Below the pieces are notes generated by a model. That model saw only the letters and a program-made list of their open reading frames with translations, was not told the DNA's origin and searched no databases. DNA of 64,000 bases, taken from the NCBI GenBank assembly GCA_017308575.1, contig JAFKEQ010000002.1, positions 374,832 through 438,831 on the forward strand, read 5' to 3'. The stretch comes from Afipia sp. (lineage in GTDB: Bacteria; Pseudomonadota; Alphaproteobacteria; Rhizobiales; Xanthobacteraceae). Positions 45,853 to 58,057 of this stretch are shown here, in pieces (position 1 is the first letter of the stretch; each line of letters begins with the position of its first letter). Made by a program: the position numbers and the translations under genes.

Positions 45853-46215
45853 CTAGTCGATCACCTGCATCACACGACGCGTGCGCGGCTCGACCAGGAT
45901 CGGCCGGTCGTTGACCACGGTGTAGCGATAGCTGGTGGCGCCGTATTGCTGCGGCACGTCGTAATAGGTCACGCCGCTTTCCGGCAGCACCGTGCCGACG
46001 CGGACTGGCGCGTCGACGCTGTAGGACGGAACGCGTTCCTCGACGATGTACTGACGGAAGCGTGGGCGTTCGTCATCGCTGATGATGCCGACGCCCGGCC
46101 CGGCGAGACCTGTGGTCACGCCTTCTTCCACGATGACACGTTGCTGGGCGTGCGCCGCGAGCGGCATTGCGACGGCCGTCGACAGCAGCGCGGCTGCGAG
46201 GATGGGGTTACGCAT
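45853..46215 (-). CDS. DUF1236 domain exported protein
   Basis: A 120-residue protein with a signal peptide (MRNPILAAALLSTAVAMPLAAHAQ). The mature part is a DUF1236 domain: RFRQYIVEERVPSYSVDAPVRVGTVLPESGVTYYDVPQQY then SYRYTVVNDRPILVEPRTRRVMQVID. This periplasmic family is common in rhizobia and of unknown function. Start at ATG 46213-46215 with CAAGGAGAAAGCC; the longer open frame upstream is not coding. Confidence 0.9.
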   Translation of the reverse strand: MRNPILAAALLSTAVAMPLAAHAQQRVIVEEGVTTGLAGPGVGIISDDERPRFRQYIVEERVPSYSVDAPVRVGTVLPESGVTYYDVPQQYGATSYRYTVVNDRPILVEPRTRRVMQVID

Positions 46216-46486
46216 GGCTTTCTCCTTGATGAACGCGATCATGATCAGTGCCGTGCATCGATCACGATCAGGAAACCGGCGGTTGCCGATCGACCAGCCC
46301 TGACAATTCATCGCGCTGCGGGTCGTTCCTGCACGATGCGTGGTTTCATTGCGGCATTTTCATGCGCGGGCGGAACCGGAGAGCGGCGTGCGCCGTTGCT
46401 ATCGTCGCGTATCCGATGGCGATACAATTCCCGCGAATCGTAATCGTTCTTTGTCCCGTTGCTTTCATCCCTGCCGGAGAAACCAG

Positions 46487-46627
46487 ATGACTCTCAGCAC
46501 CCACCTTCAGCCGATCGTCGCCCTCATTGCCGGCGTGCTGATTCTCATCATGCCGCGGCTGCTGAACTTCATCGTGGCGATCTATCTGATCCTGGTGGGC
46601 ATCATCGGGCTGGGGATCATTAAGTAA
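46487..46627 (+). CDS. DUF3096 small membrane protein
   Basis: A 46-residue protein with two membrane segments: LQPIVALIAGVLILIMPRLLNFIVAIYLILVGIIGLGIIK, the whole DUF3096 domain. CCGGAGAAACCAG lies before the ATG. Inner-membrane, function unknown. It lies alone in front of ppdK. Confidence 0.85.
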   Translation: MTLSTHLQPIVALIAGVLILIMPRLLNFIVAIYLILVGIIGLGIIK

Positions 46628-46806
46628 CGGAATATATCCGATTGTTACAGATTCGGTGCTCCGTCTGCGAAATTGCCACAAACTGCAACAATCTGACATG
46701 GTTCGTGACCAAAAACGCGAATATCGGCGGGACGGCGCTTGCGTGCCGCAGCGCAACCGTGGTGTAACGCCGCTGCTCTTTTTCCTCTTGCAGCGTCTGG
46801 AAGCCC

Positions 46807-49707
<2,901 letters not shown>

Positions 49708-49729
49708 GCTGGAGTTGTATCAAGACATC

Positions 49730-49759
49730 AAATGCCGCCTCCGAAAGGAGGCGGCATTT
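49730..49759 (+). terminator. ppdK terminator
   Basis: AAATGCCGCCTCC (49730-49742) pairs with GGAGGCGGCATTT (49747-49759), tetraloop GAAA, 23 bases past the ppdK stop. A 13-bp perfect stem ending in TTT, GCG, TTT. Confidence 0.85.
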
Positions 49760-49781
49760 GCGTTTCGGAGACCTGGTAATC

Positions 49782-49890
49782 GTCATTGTGAGGAGCCATT
49801 AGCGCGTTCACGCGCGTCTTTGACGCGCTATGGCGACGAAGCAATCCAGCTTTTTCTAAGAGTGGATTGCTTCGCTTCGCTCGCAATGAC
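49782..49890. repeat. Palindromic repeat, family 1 (copy C)
   Basis: GTCATTGTGAGGAGCCATTAGCGCG ... GATTGCTTCGCTTCGCTCGCAATGAC. Nearly identical to 36873-36981, with one palindromic arm base changed (GTGAGG against GCGAGG). Confidence 0.85.
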
Positions 49891-50140
49891 GGCTGAATGG
49901 AGTGCGGAACTGGAACTCTCACCATTTCGCATTCACCATTTTCATTGACGCGATCTTTACCACCTTGCTGGACGCACTGTTTACCAAGGGTTTTGATGTG
50001 ATCGCGCGGAGTTTCACGCGCGCTTGCGTGTGGCGCGCGTGCCGCGCCGATTAACTCCGCGGCAACTTTAATTCGATAACAACGAAATCGATCGAATTGC
50101 ACCGAATGTGCGGTTCGGTCGCGTGTGTACAAGCGTATAG
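49891..50140. other. Non-coding stretch between ppdK repeat and the SleB gene
   Basis: About 250 bases with no convincing gene. It contains a local palindrome-rich patch (GCGCGCTTGCGTGTGGCGCGCGTG) near 50018-50043, and the SleB promoter region just before 50141. I see no tRNA or named element. Confidence 0.5.
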
Positions 50141-51586
50141 TTGCGTGAGCGTTCGATGTTTGTGTTGCGTAACGGGTCGAAGGGCGCGCGGTTCGCGCCC
50201 TTCGGCTTTGTTCTCTGTCTGATGACAGTGAGCCCGACCGAAATCGGCTATCAGGATCTCGCCTCGCTGCTGGCGCGCCAGCCGGGCGTCGCCGAGCGCT
50301 GGCAGGAATTCCTGTTCTCCTCCGCGCGCCGCACGCTTCAGGTCGCCTCGTTCAATCTGCCGCGCCCGATGGGCACGCGCACGCTTGAGACGGCATCCTA
50401 TCGCCTCGCCAGCCTCGAAAGTCAGGGCATCGACGTCACGGGTTCCATCAGCGGCGATCCGCTGGGTCCAGTGCTGCGTCCGTATCAGAAATCGGATTTC
50501 CCCAAGGTCATGCGCGCCTCCAAGGGCGACCGCCTGCCGCTGCGCGCGCCGGAAGCCGCTGCGCCGCAGGCGATGCCGCAACCCGCGCCGGAACAGCCGG
50601 AGTCCAATGCGTCGGTCTTCGGCGCAAAGACCGCGGAAGCCGCGCCCGCTGCGGATTCTGCCGCGCCGCTCGATGCCGAGCTTGAAGCCGCGCTCCATGC
50701 GCCGCACCTGGAGCAATACGAGGCGGCCTCGCTTCAGAATCTTCCCGCCGGCCATCCGCTGAATGCGGCGCCGGAGAGCGACGACGCTGCAGCGGCGTCC
50801 GGCGGCGACAGCTTTTCGTTCCAGAGTTCGACGCCGTTTTTCGGCAACACCTCGCTCGGTCTTCCGATCGGATCGCTTGAACGCTGGCAGCCGGGCGAAG
50901 AGCCCATCGTTATCGTGCCGGGTGTCGATCCCGACATGAAGAAGCCGGCCGCGCTGTCGGTCGCGCCTGCGGACCCGTCGAACGGCGGTGAAAGCGTCGC
51001 GAGCAAGGGCGAAGTCAACACGCAGGGCCAGCGGCCGCGGACTCCCGCCGAGCGCCTCGGCCTCGACGACAAGTCGCGCGCCAAGGCCGAGCGCTGCCTG
51101 ACCGATGCGATTTATTTCGAGGCGCGCGGCGAAGCCGTGCGCGGCCAGATCGCCGTGGCGCAGGTGGTGCTGAACCGCGCGTTCTCCGGTTACTATCCGA
51201 CCACGGTGTGCGGTGTGGTCTATCAGAACAAGCACCGCCATCTGGCCTGCCAGTTCACCTTCGCGTGCGACAATGTCGCGGACGTGGTGCGCGAGCCCGA
51301 CATGTGGGAGCGCGCCAAGAAGATCGCGAAGGCTTCGCTCGACGGCAAGCTGTGGCTGCCGGAAGTCGGCAAGTCCACGCACTATCACGCCTACTGGGTG
51401 CGCCCGTCGTGGGTCAACGAGATGAAGAAGATGTACAGGTACGGCGTGCACACCTTCTATCGTCCCCGCGCCTGGGGTGACGGCAAGGATGCGCCGAGCT
51501 GGGGCAGCGCTGAAGAGACCGCGAAAATTTCCGCCAAGCTCGCTGAAGCGGCGAAAAGCTCGGCCGAAATGGCTGGCGGGAAGTAG
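50141..51586 (+). CDS. Cell wall hydrolase, SleB (Hydrolase_2) family
   Basis: A 481-residue protein. The N-terminal 20-30 residues may be a signal or membrane anchor (FAPFGFVLCLMTVSP). Residues 130-310 are a Pro/Ala/Ser-rich linker. The C-terminal domain (about 325-450) is Hydrolase_2: AERCLTDAIYFEARGEAVRGQIAVAQVVLNRAFSGYYPTTVCGVVYQNKHRHLACQFTFACDNVAD, with the catalytic Glu of EARGE, and STHYHAYWVRPSW. It likely cleaves peptidoglycan during growth. Starts at TTG 50141 or ATG 50156. Confidence 0.88.
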   Translation: MRERSMFVLRNGSKGARFAPFGFVLCLMTVSPTEIGYQDLASLLARQPGVAERWQEFLFSSARRTLQVASFNLPRPMGTRTLETASYRLASLESQGIDVTGSISGDPLGPVLRPYQKSDFPKVMRASKGDRLPLRAPEAAAPQAMPQPAPEQPESNASVFGAKTAEAAPAADSAAPLDAELEAALHAPHLEQYEAASLQNLPAGHPLNAAPESDDAAAASGGDSFSFQSSTPFFGNTSLGLPIGSLERWQPGEEPIVIVPGVDPDMKKPAALSVAPADPSNGGESVASKGEVNTQGQRPRTPAERLGLDDKSRAKAERCLTDAIYFEARGEAVRGQIAVAQVVLNRAFSGYYPTTVCGVVYQNKHRHLACQFTFACDNVADVVREPDMWERAKKIAKASLDGKLWLPEVGKSTHYHAYWVRPSWVNEMKKMYRYGVHTFYRPRAWGDGKDAPSWGSAEETAKISAKLAEAAKSSAEMAGGK

Positions 51587-51748
51587 CTGTTGTTTGAACA
51601 AAAGCTCGTAGTCGTCCCGGCACCCCCTCGCTTGCACCTTTGACATCGGAAAAATGCATTGCGCCCTGCGCGTTGCGATGCGCGCGCCGTGCGCTATGGT
51701 GCGGGCATCAGAACGGATTCAAGACGTACAAGAACAGGGAGACCGGGT

Positions 51749-52735
51749 TTGGCAACGTTCAAGGCAATCAGGATCGACAAGGCGGAAAAAGGCACCACGG
51801 CTGCGCTGACGCAGTTCGACGAGGCCGAACTGATGGACGGCGACGTCACCGTCGCGGTCGAATGGTCCACGGTGAACTACAAGGACGGGCTTGCGGTCAC
51901 CGGCAAGTCGCCGGTGGTGCGCCGCTTTCCGATGATCGCGGGGATCGATTTCGCGGGCACGGTCGTGGAATCGTCGCATGCGGGCTGGAAGCCGGGCGAC
52001 AAGGTGGTCTCCACCGGCTGGGGCCTCGGCGAAACCCATCTCGGTGCCTACGCTGAGAAGGCGCGGGTGAAGGGCGACTGGCTGGTGCGCCTGCCTGAGG
52101 GCATGAGCGCGCGGCAGGCGATGGCGATCGGCACCGCGGGCTTCACCGCGATGCTGTCGGTGCTGGCGCTGGAAAAGCATGGCGTTACGCCGAAGGACGG
52201 CCCTGTGGTCGTCACGGGCGCCGCGGGCGGCGTCGGTTCGGTCGCGGTCGCGCTGCTCTCGAAACTCGGTTTCCATGTGATCGCCTCGACCGGCCGCGCG
52301 GCGGAAGCCGGCTACCTGCGCGACCTCGGCGCTTCGGAGATCATCGATCGCAACGAGCTGTCCGGCCCAGCGAAGCCGCTGGCCAAGGAGCGCTGGGCGG
52401 GCGGTGTCGATACCGTCGGCTCGACCACGCTGGCGAATCTTTTGTCGATGACGAAGTATGGCGGCGCCATCGCTGCCTGCGGCCTCGCCGCCGGTATGGA
52501 CCTGCCGTCCTCGGTCGCGCCTTTCATTTTGCGCGGAGTGTGCCTTTTAGGCATCGATTCCGTGATGTGCCCGATCGAGCTTCGCAAGGTGGCCTGGGGG
52601 CGTCTCGCAAAGGATCTGGACCATGCGAAACTCGCTGAAATGACTACGGAAATCGGCCTCGCCGATGTTCTGGAGGCGGGGCCGAAAATTCTCGCGGGCC
52701 AGCTCCGTGGCAGAACGGTGGTGAGAATTTCCTGA
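51749..52735 (+). CDS. acuI: AcuI/YhdH-type quinone oxidoreductase (acryloyl-CoA reductase family)
   Basis: A 328-residue NADPH-dependent medium-chain dehydrogenase without zinc. Seen: [39 protein letters not shown] near residues 35-73 and the Rossmann loop [33 protein letters not shown] near 151-183, with [11 protein letters not shown] (AcuI/YhdH pattern). Family members reduce acryloyl-CoA or related enoyl-CoA. Starts at TTG 51749 with AGGGAG seven bases upstream; the longer ATG frame upstream is not supported. Confidence 0.93.
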   Translation: MATFKAIRIDKAEKGTTAALTQFDEAELMDGDVTVAVEWSTVNYKDGLAVTGKSPVVRRFPMIAGIDFAGTVVESSHAGWKPGDKVVSTGWGLGETHLGAYAEKARVKGDWLVRLPEGMSARQAMAIGTAGFTAMLSVLALEKHGVTPKDGPVVVTGAAGGVGSVAVALLSKLGFHVIASTGRAAEAGYLRDLGASEIIDRNELSGPAKPLAKERWAGGVDTVGSTTLANLLSMTKYGGAIAACGLAAGMDLPSSVAPFILRGVCLLGIDSVMCPIELRKVAWGRLAKDLDHAKLAEMTTEIGLADVLEAGPKILAGQLRGRTVVRIS

Positions 52736-52753
52736 GGACGTTCAGACTTTGCA

Positions 52754-52782
52754 AACCATGGTGCTTCAATGTCGCCATGGTT
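52754..52782. promoter_or_regulatory. Perfect inverted repeat AACCATGG/CCATGGTT
   Basis: AACCATGG (52754-52761) and CCATGGTT (52775-52782), 13 bases apart, after the AcuI gene and 90 bases before the 180-residue gene. No T-run follows. Operator or hairpin; undecided. Confidence 0.35.
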
Positions 52783-52874
52783 GGTATGGTAATCACGGGG
52801 TTAAGGCGTAAACCGCCGCCGCCCCGCCCGGCAGTTTACCCAGACCCGCAAGTTCAGTCAGTTGGAGTCCTCGT

Positions 52875-53417
52875 ATGCTCGCGCGTATCGTTTTCGGAGC
52901 CGTCCTCGCAAGCTCGTTCGCGGCTCCCGTTCTGGCCGAAAACATGAATGCGGACGAGGCGCGCAAGTTCGTCGCCAACAAGATGTTCGCCTTCACCTGC
53001 TTCGATGGCACCAAGGGCGTCGGCAAGATCACCGAAGACGGCGCTGCGGCCGGTGCGGTCCAGTTCAGCGGCACGCCGCAGGCCCGCAACATGCGGCTGC
53101 CGTCGAACACGCTGCAGGTGCGCGGCCAGCAGATCTGCGCGTCGATCAAGGGCATTCCCTTCGAGCCGTGCTTCAATCTGGACAAGACCAGCAATGTCAG
53201 CTTCCGCGGCGCGGTGTCCGGCCTCGGCTTCGCCTATTGCGACTTCCACCGCCATGGCAATGCCCGCGTGTTCCTTGCGCGCTCGATCTCGCGCCCGCGT
53301 TCGCTGCGTGCGCCGGGCGCGACCCGCTCGGCGGATGCGTCATCGCGCGCCGAGGTGAAGCCCGCCTCGCACAGCGAGACGGCGCCGCTCGAACTGCGCC
53401 GCTCGGCGAGCGAGTAA
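52875..53417 (+). CDS. Exported 180-aa protein, unknown
   Basis: A signal peptide (MLARIVFGAVLASSFAAPVLAE) and a roughly 110-residue mature domain with two likely disulfides: CFDGTKGVGKIT (Cys42), QQICASIKGIPFEPC and FAYCDFH. The core runs KFVANKMFAFTCFDGTKGVGKITEDGAAAGAVQFSG. The C-terminal 40 residues are Arg/Ser/Ala-rich and flexible. I do not recognise a named family; probably periplasmic. The palindromic repeat 53427-53523 follows. Confidence 0.8.
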   Translation: MLARIVFGAVLASSFAAPVLAENMNADEARKFVANKMFAFTCFDGTKGVGKITEDGAAAGAVQFSGTPQARNMRLPSNTLQVRGQQICASIKGIPFEPCFNLDKTSNVSFRGAVSGLGFAYCDFHRHGNARVFLARSISRPRSLRAPGATRSADASSRAEVKPASHSETAPLELRRSASE

Positions 53418-53426
53418 CACTGACTG

Positions 53427-53523
53427 TCATCACCGGGCTTGTCCCGGTGATCCCGACCGTAACGCACGGTCGATGCGTCTCGCACAATGAATCGGGATGG
53501 CCGGAACAAGTCCGGCCATGACA
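53427..53523. repeat. Palindromic repeat, family 3
   Basis: GTCATCACCGGGCTTGTCCCGGTGAT on the left, GGCCGGAACAAGTCCGGCCATGAC on the right, with CGACCGTAACGCACGGTCG palindrome in the middle. Related to 35839-35953. Located between the exported protein and the end of the DUF2339 gene. Confidence 0.75.
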
Positions 53524-53536
53524 GCGGTGATATGGA

Positions 53537-56179
53537 CTACGCCGCCGGCTGCTCCGGCGGCGTTTTCGTCTGCTTGAACAGGATGCGCTGATACAGCCAT
53601 CCGATCGCGACCAGCACCAGCCCGAGGCCGATAAACGAGAATGCTCGCCACGCGCCGGTGAGGTTCGACATATCGATCAGGAACACCTTCAGGATGGTAA
53701 TGCCGATGATCACCGCCGACGCGAGGCGCGCGCGCTGCGACGGCAGGAACAGGCCGAGCCCCAGCAGCACCACGCCGAAGGCAAGCCACGCCACCGAGTA
53801 GGTGTACTGCTCGGCGTCGAAGGTGGTGCTGCCGTTGAGATAGGGCCCGTGATAGAGGCGGCGGATCTCCAGCGTGATGTAAGCCAGCGCGAGCACTAGC
53901 GCGCCGCCCGCGATGGTGTTGGCATAGGCAGCGGCGCGGCGTCCGGCCACGGCATAGGACAGCAGCAGCGCGAGAACGGCCGGGATCGCATAGCCGAGGA
54001 TCAGCGGATTGATGATCGCGCCGGCGATCTCGATGCGCCAGATCGACGGATTGGCAATGAAGAACAGGCCGAACAGGGTCGCCAGCCCGGAGAACCATGT
54101 CAGCAGCAGCGCGCCGATATTGTGGATGATGCTGCCGCTGCGCACCCGCAACCGTTCGAGGCCGATGGCCATCGCCAGCGCGACGCTGACCTGCAGGCCG
54201 ATCTCGATCAGATCCGACGACAGCCGATAGATGTCGCCGTTGTTGACATAATGGCGGATCTCCGTGAACGCGAGCAGCACCGTGAACAGGATTGCGGCGG
54301 CCTCGATGCTGCGCAGCGGCGCATCGTCGCCGCGCTTGCGCAGGAAATGCGCGCCGAGCCAGAACGACAGCGCCGGAATGCCGTAGCCCAGCAACAGCCA
54401 GTTGAAGATCGGCGTGGTGCCGACATTGTCGCCCGCGATGCGCGGCTCATAGCCGATCCGCAGCACCACGATGCCCGCGAGGATAGCGGCCAGCGAGCGC
54501 AGGAACGGAATCGGCCGCTGCATCGAAATCCATGCCGTACCGAGCGACATCAGCGCCAGCGCGATGGTGAGCCAGCCCTTTTCCAGTGCGAAGGTGAAGG
54601 CGAGCGCCAGTGCGGCGAGCGCGCCGGTGGCGAACAGCGCGGTAGCGATCATCTGTCCGGGCCGTGCGTCGCGTTTGGTCAGCAATTCCGTCGCTGCAGC
54701 AAAGGCTGCGGCTAGCGCGATCGCGATCACCGCGAAGGGAATCGAGCGGTCGAGATGAGCAATGCGCGCATAGAGCGCGACCAGCAGCGCCAGCGGCGTG
54801 AACACGCCCGCCGCCGCCCAGATCACGGGGACGAGCGCGCCCACTGAGCGGCCCTGCGCCAGGAAGCCCGCCGCACCGAATGCGGCGGCGAAGCCGGCCG
54901 CGGTGACGAGATGCGTGGTGACGGAGCCGTCGTTCGCGCTGGTGCCGATGCCGGGCAGCGCGCCGCCGGGCACGACGGCAAGATCGGGGTTGGCGCGGAT
55001 CGCCCATTCAGCGAACACCAGGAAGACGAACAATGCCGCCGCGCCGATGGCGCCGACCGCCGCGTCCGTGCGCCATGCGATGACGAAGGTCGCCGCGACC
55101 AGCAGCGTGAACACGATCATCGCGGCATCGGCGTGATTGTTCGCGAGCACCAGCACCATCGCGCCAGCGAGGAAGACATCGAGCGAGAATGTCGACACCC
55201 GCTCGATGCGGCCCGGCTCGGCCTGCGGCCCGAACGCGAAGCCCGCCACCACCAGCAGCGCGGCGAGCGCAAAGCTGGCAATGATGTCGAATGCGTGCGG
55301 ACCGAATGTCCTCGCGAGTTCGATATCGAACAGCATCCAGATGGCGCTGAGCACGATGGTCGTGACGGCGAGCCAGCGCCACAGCCGGATGCGCGCGAGT
55401 CCGAAGGCCGCCGCAGTGACGATGGTGATGTAAATATAGAGCGCCCAGTAATCCGGCTGGCCTGACGAGACCAGCACCGGCGTGACGAAGGCACCGACCA
55501 CGCCGAGTCCCGCGAGCGCAGGGCCGTGCAGCAATGCAGCGGCGAGCGTGCCGAGCGCGACCGCGCCGAGCAGCACGAAGGCGAGAGGCGGCGACAGGAA
55601 GCCGTACAGCGCATAGGACGCATAAACCGTGGCGAAGGCGACCGCGGTCCCGGCGGCGGTGAGGATCGCCGGAATGTTCGCCGCCGGGATGGCAGCGATC
55701 GACGACAGGTTTTCCTTGCGCCGCGCGACTTCGCCGGTGGCCAGCAGCGCCAGCGCGAACAGGCCGCCGAGCAGCACGCGCACTTCGGGGCCGAGCAGGC
55801 CGGCTTCGATGGAATATTTGACGAGGAACAGGCCGCCGAGCGCCAGCGTCAGGCCGCCGATCCACACCACCCAGCGGGTGCCGAGCCGTTCTTCGAGGCC
55901 GGGCGACGGCGCGGCAACCGGCGGCGTGGGATTTTCCGCCGCAGCGTCGGCGGGCTTTTCGACATAGGCGGGGGCATCGACAGGGAGCGGCGGCGGGACC
56001 GGCTGTGCAGTTTCTGGCGCGATGGACGGCGCAGACTGCGTTCGCGCAAGCGGGGAAGGCGCGACGCCTTGGGCACCTTCAAGCTGCGCCAGCCGCGCGG
56101 CCAGTTCCTTCGTGCGCATGTCGGCCTTGCGGGCAAGGCCCACGGCAACGAGCGCGATCACAAGCGCGATGAATTCCAT
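53537..56179 (-). CDS. DUF2339 multi-pass membrane protein
   Basis: An 880-residue protein with more than 20 hydrophobic segments from about residue 93 to the end. The N-terminus has one TM (IALVIALVAVGLA), a coiled-coil-like basic stretch and a Pro/Ala-rich linker, then the DUF2339 start GLEERLGTRWVVWIGGLTLALGGLFLVKYSIEAGLLGPEVRVLLGGLFALALLATGE. Family members are large inner-membrane proteins with unknown function. It begins 75 bases after the stop of the phosphatase gene on the same strand, so co-transcription is possible. Confidence 0.93.
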   Translation of the reverse strand: MEFIALVIALVAVGLARKADMRTKELAARLAQLEGAQGVAPSPLARTQSAPSIAPETAQPVPPPLPVDAPAYVEKPADAAAENPTPPVAAPSPGLEERLGTRWVVWIGGLTLALGGLFLVKYSIEAGLLGPEVRVLLGGLFALALLATGEVARRKENLSSIAAIPAANIPAILTAAGTAVAFATVYASYALYGFLSPPLAFVLLGAVALGTLAAALLHGPALAGLGVVGAFVTPVLVSSGQPDYWALYIYITIVTAAAFGLARIRLWRWLAVTTIVLSAIWMLFDIELARTFGPHAFDIIASFALAALLVVAGFAFGPQAEPGRIERVSTFSLDVFLAGAMVLVLANNHADAAMIVFTLLVAATFVIAWRTDAAVGAIGAAALFVFLVFAEWAIRANPDLAVVPGGALPGIGTSANDGSVTTHLVTAAGFAAAFGAAGFLAQGRSVGALVPVIWAAAGVFTPLALLVALYARIAHLDRSIPFAVIAIALAAAFAAATELLTKRDARPGQMIATALFATGALAALALAFTFALEKGWLTIALALMSLGTAWISMQRPIPFLRSLAAILAGIVVLRIGYEPRIAGDNVGTTPIFNWLLLGYGIPALSFWLGAHFLRKRGDDAPLRSIEAAAILFTVLLAFTEIRHYVNNGDIYRLSSDLIEIGLQVSVALAMAIGLERLRVRSGSIIHNIGALLLTWFSGLATLFGLFFIANPSIWRIEIAGAIINPLILGYAIPAVLALLLSYAVAGRRAAAYANTIAGGALVLALAYITLEIRRLYHGPYLNGSTTFDAEQYTYSVAWLAFGVVLLGLGLFLPSQRARLASAVIIGITILKVFLIDMSNLTGAWRAFSFIGLGLVLVAIGWLYQRILFKQTKTPPEQPAA

Positions 56180-56254
56180 TGATGTCCCCAGCCCGCCGGC
56201 GTGATGCCGGCGTTTCAGTGCGTCGTCATAAGTCGCATGTCACCGTGCGCAGGT

Positions 56255-56761
56255 TCACTCAATCTCGACGCGAAACGGCTTGCCCTCGATCATCATGTTG
56301 CCCGGCCCCATCGCGTCCAGCGCGCGCACCATGCGCCCGTTGCGGCCGAGCACCTTGTCCGCCAGCGTCACGATCAGGCGGTTGGGATAGGCGGTGGGCG
56401 AGGCCTTGCGGATCTGGCGCGCGATGGCGAATTCGTCGCGGTGCGGATTGAGCGCACAGGCCGCCATGAAGGCGCTGGCGGTGGAGCGGCTGATGCCCGC
56501 ATAGCAATGGATCACCATCGGCGCGGCACGGTCCCATGCGCGGATGAAGGCCAGCGCCTGTTCGACATGATCGCGCGACGGCGCGGTGAACCCGCTTGCG
56601 GGTTCGTTGATGTCGTCCATCTGGATGCGCAGATGATTGGCCTCGAGGATCGATTCCGGCCGCATCACCTGGGCGACATTGGCCATCACCGTGAGCACAT
56701 GCCGGGCGCCGGTGGTTTCCACGGTCGCGGGCAGGGCGGCAAGCGAGCAGACGTGAATCAT
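56255..56761 (-). CDS. Tyrosine/dual-specificity phosphatase family protein
   Basis: A 168-residue protein with the active-site loop PMVIHCYAGISRSTASAFMAACAL (C-x5-R near residues 86-92), preceded by an Asp-bearing loop (QMDDINEPASGFTAPSRDHVEQALAFIRAWD) likely providing the general acid. Short, soluble, single domain. Substrate unknown. It starts 58 bases after the HD-domain gene, the last member of the ygfZ-tag-HD run. Confidence 0.88.
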   Translation of the reverse strand: MIHVCSLAALPATVETTGARHVLTVMANVAQVMRPESILEANHLRIQMDDINEPASGFTAPSRDHVEQALAFIRAWDRAAPMVIHCYAGISRSTASAFMAACALNPHRDEFAIARQIRKASPTAYPNRLIVTLADKVLGRNGRMVRALDAMGPGNMMIEGKPFRVEIE

Positions 56762-56819
56762 GGCGTTTCCTTTTCCCGCTATTATAGGCAGGCATCCGGT
56801 GGATCGCCAATGTGGCGGA

Positions 56820-57437
56820 TCAGTCCAGCAACGCCTTGAAGCGCGCGAGAAACTGCTTTTCCGCGCGCCCGGCGGACCACGGCGTCACGTAATCCTTTTC
56901 CACGGCCGCAGGCAGCTTCGGGTCGCGGCCGAACAACCGGCGGGATTCCGCCTGGCTGAAGCCCGCAAGATGCGTGGCTTCGAGATATGCTGCGCCCATG
57001 TCCGCGGCCTTGATCTTCTGTTCGATTTCGGCAGGCAGGATTGCGGGAAGGCCGAAGCGGAGATGGATCGCGGACAGCAGCCGCTTCTCGACGCTCTTGT
57101 AGGAGCCGCCGATCACTGCCTTGAACGGCGAGATCATATCGCCGACCACATATTCCGGCGCATCGTGCAGCATCGCCGCGAGACGGATGCGGTGATCGAC
57201 GCGCGGCGTTTGCTGGCGCAGCACGGCCTCGACCAGCAGGGTGTGCTGGGCGACCGAAAAGATATGCGCGCCGTGGGTCTGCCCGTTCCAGCGCGCGACA
57301 CGCGCCAGCCCATGCGCGATGTCTTCGATTTCGATATCGAGCGGCGAGGGATCGAGCAGATCGAGACGGCGGCCGGACAGCATGCGCTGCCATACGCGCC
57401 CCATCGTTTTCGACGGAGTGGGTTTCTTCGCAGTCAT
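56820..57437 (-). CDS. HD-domain phosphohydrolase (YfbR-like)
   Basis: A 205-residue HD protein. Seen: GRRLDLLDPSPLDIEIEDIAHGLARVARWNGQTHGAHIFSVAQHTLLVEAVL then LAAMLHDAPEYVVGDMISPFK, which carries the HD pair in MLHDAPEY. YfbR-type proteins hydrolyse nucleoside monophosphates; this assignment is by pattern. Its ATG overlaps the stop of the tag gene (ATGA at 57434-57437), so the two are translated together. Confidence 0.88.
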   Translation of the reverse strand: MTAKKPTPSKTMGRVWQRMLSGRRLDLLDPSPLDIEIEDIAHGLARVARWNGQTHGAHIFSVAQHTLLVEAVLRQQTPRVDHRIRLAAMLHDAPEYVVGDMISPFKAVIGGSYKSVEKRLLSAIHLRFGLPAILPAEIEQKIKAADMGAAYLEATHLAGFSQAESRRLFGRDPKLPAAVEKDYVTPWSAGRAEKQFLARFKALLD

Positions 57438-58057
57438 TTCGGTTTGACGCGCTGCGGCTTCTTCAGCTTGCTGCAGGTCGCGTGGCAATGGCAGGCGACG
57501 AGATGATCGTTGACCATGCCGGTGGCCTGCATGAAGGCGTAGACGATGGTCGGCCCGACGAACTTGAAGCCGCGCGCCACCAGTTCCTTCGACATCCTTG
57601 TCGAGATTGGCGTCGCGGCGGGCACGGACGCCGTAGTCTTGAAATTGTTGATCTTCGGCTTGCCGTCCACGAAATCCCACAGAAAGGTAGAGAATCCGGG
57701 ACCTTCCTCCATGATCTTCAGGTACGCCTTCGCGCTGTTCACCGTGCCTTCGATCTTGGCGCGGTTGCGCACGATGCCGGCGTCGTTCATCAGCGCCGCG
57801 AGCTTCTTGTCGCTGTAGCGCACGATCTTCGAAGGCTCGAAATCGTCGAAGGCTTTGCGGAAATTGTCGCGCTTGCGCAGGATGGTGATCCACGACAGGC
57901 CCGCCTGAAAGCCGTCGAGGATCAGCTTCTCGAACAGCGCGCGGTCGTCGTAATCCGGCACGCCCCATTCGGTGTCGTGATAGGCCATGTAGAGCGGGTC
58001 TTCGCCCGGCCACGGGCAGCGATGCAGACCGTCGGCATGAAGACGCGCGCTTGTCAT
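57434..58057 (-). CDS. tag: DNA-3-methyladenine glycosylase I
   Basis: A 207-residue base-excision enzyme for 3-methyladenine. Seen: HRCPWPGEDPLYMAYHDTEWGVPDYDDRALFEKLILDGFQAGLSWITILRKRDNFRKAFDDFEPSKI (the Tag signature, with the Cys and first His of the zinc site and W/Y substrate pocket), GFKFVGPTIVYAFMQATGMVNDHLVACHCHATC at the end with the other zinc ligands His/Cys. Overlaps ygfZ by ATGA at 58054-58057 and the HD gene likewise. Confidence 0.95.
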   Translation of the reverse strand: MTSARLHADGLHRCPWPGEDPLYMAYHDTEWGVPDYDDRALFEKLILDGFQAGLSWITILRKRDNFRKAFDDFEPSKIVRYSDKKLAALMNDAGIVRNRAKIEGTVNSAKAYLKIMEEGPGFSTFLWDFVDGKPKINNFKTTASVPAATPISTRMSKELVARGFKFVGPTIVYAFMQATGMVNDHLVACHCHATCSKLKKPQRVKPK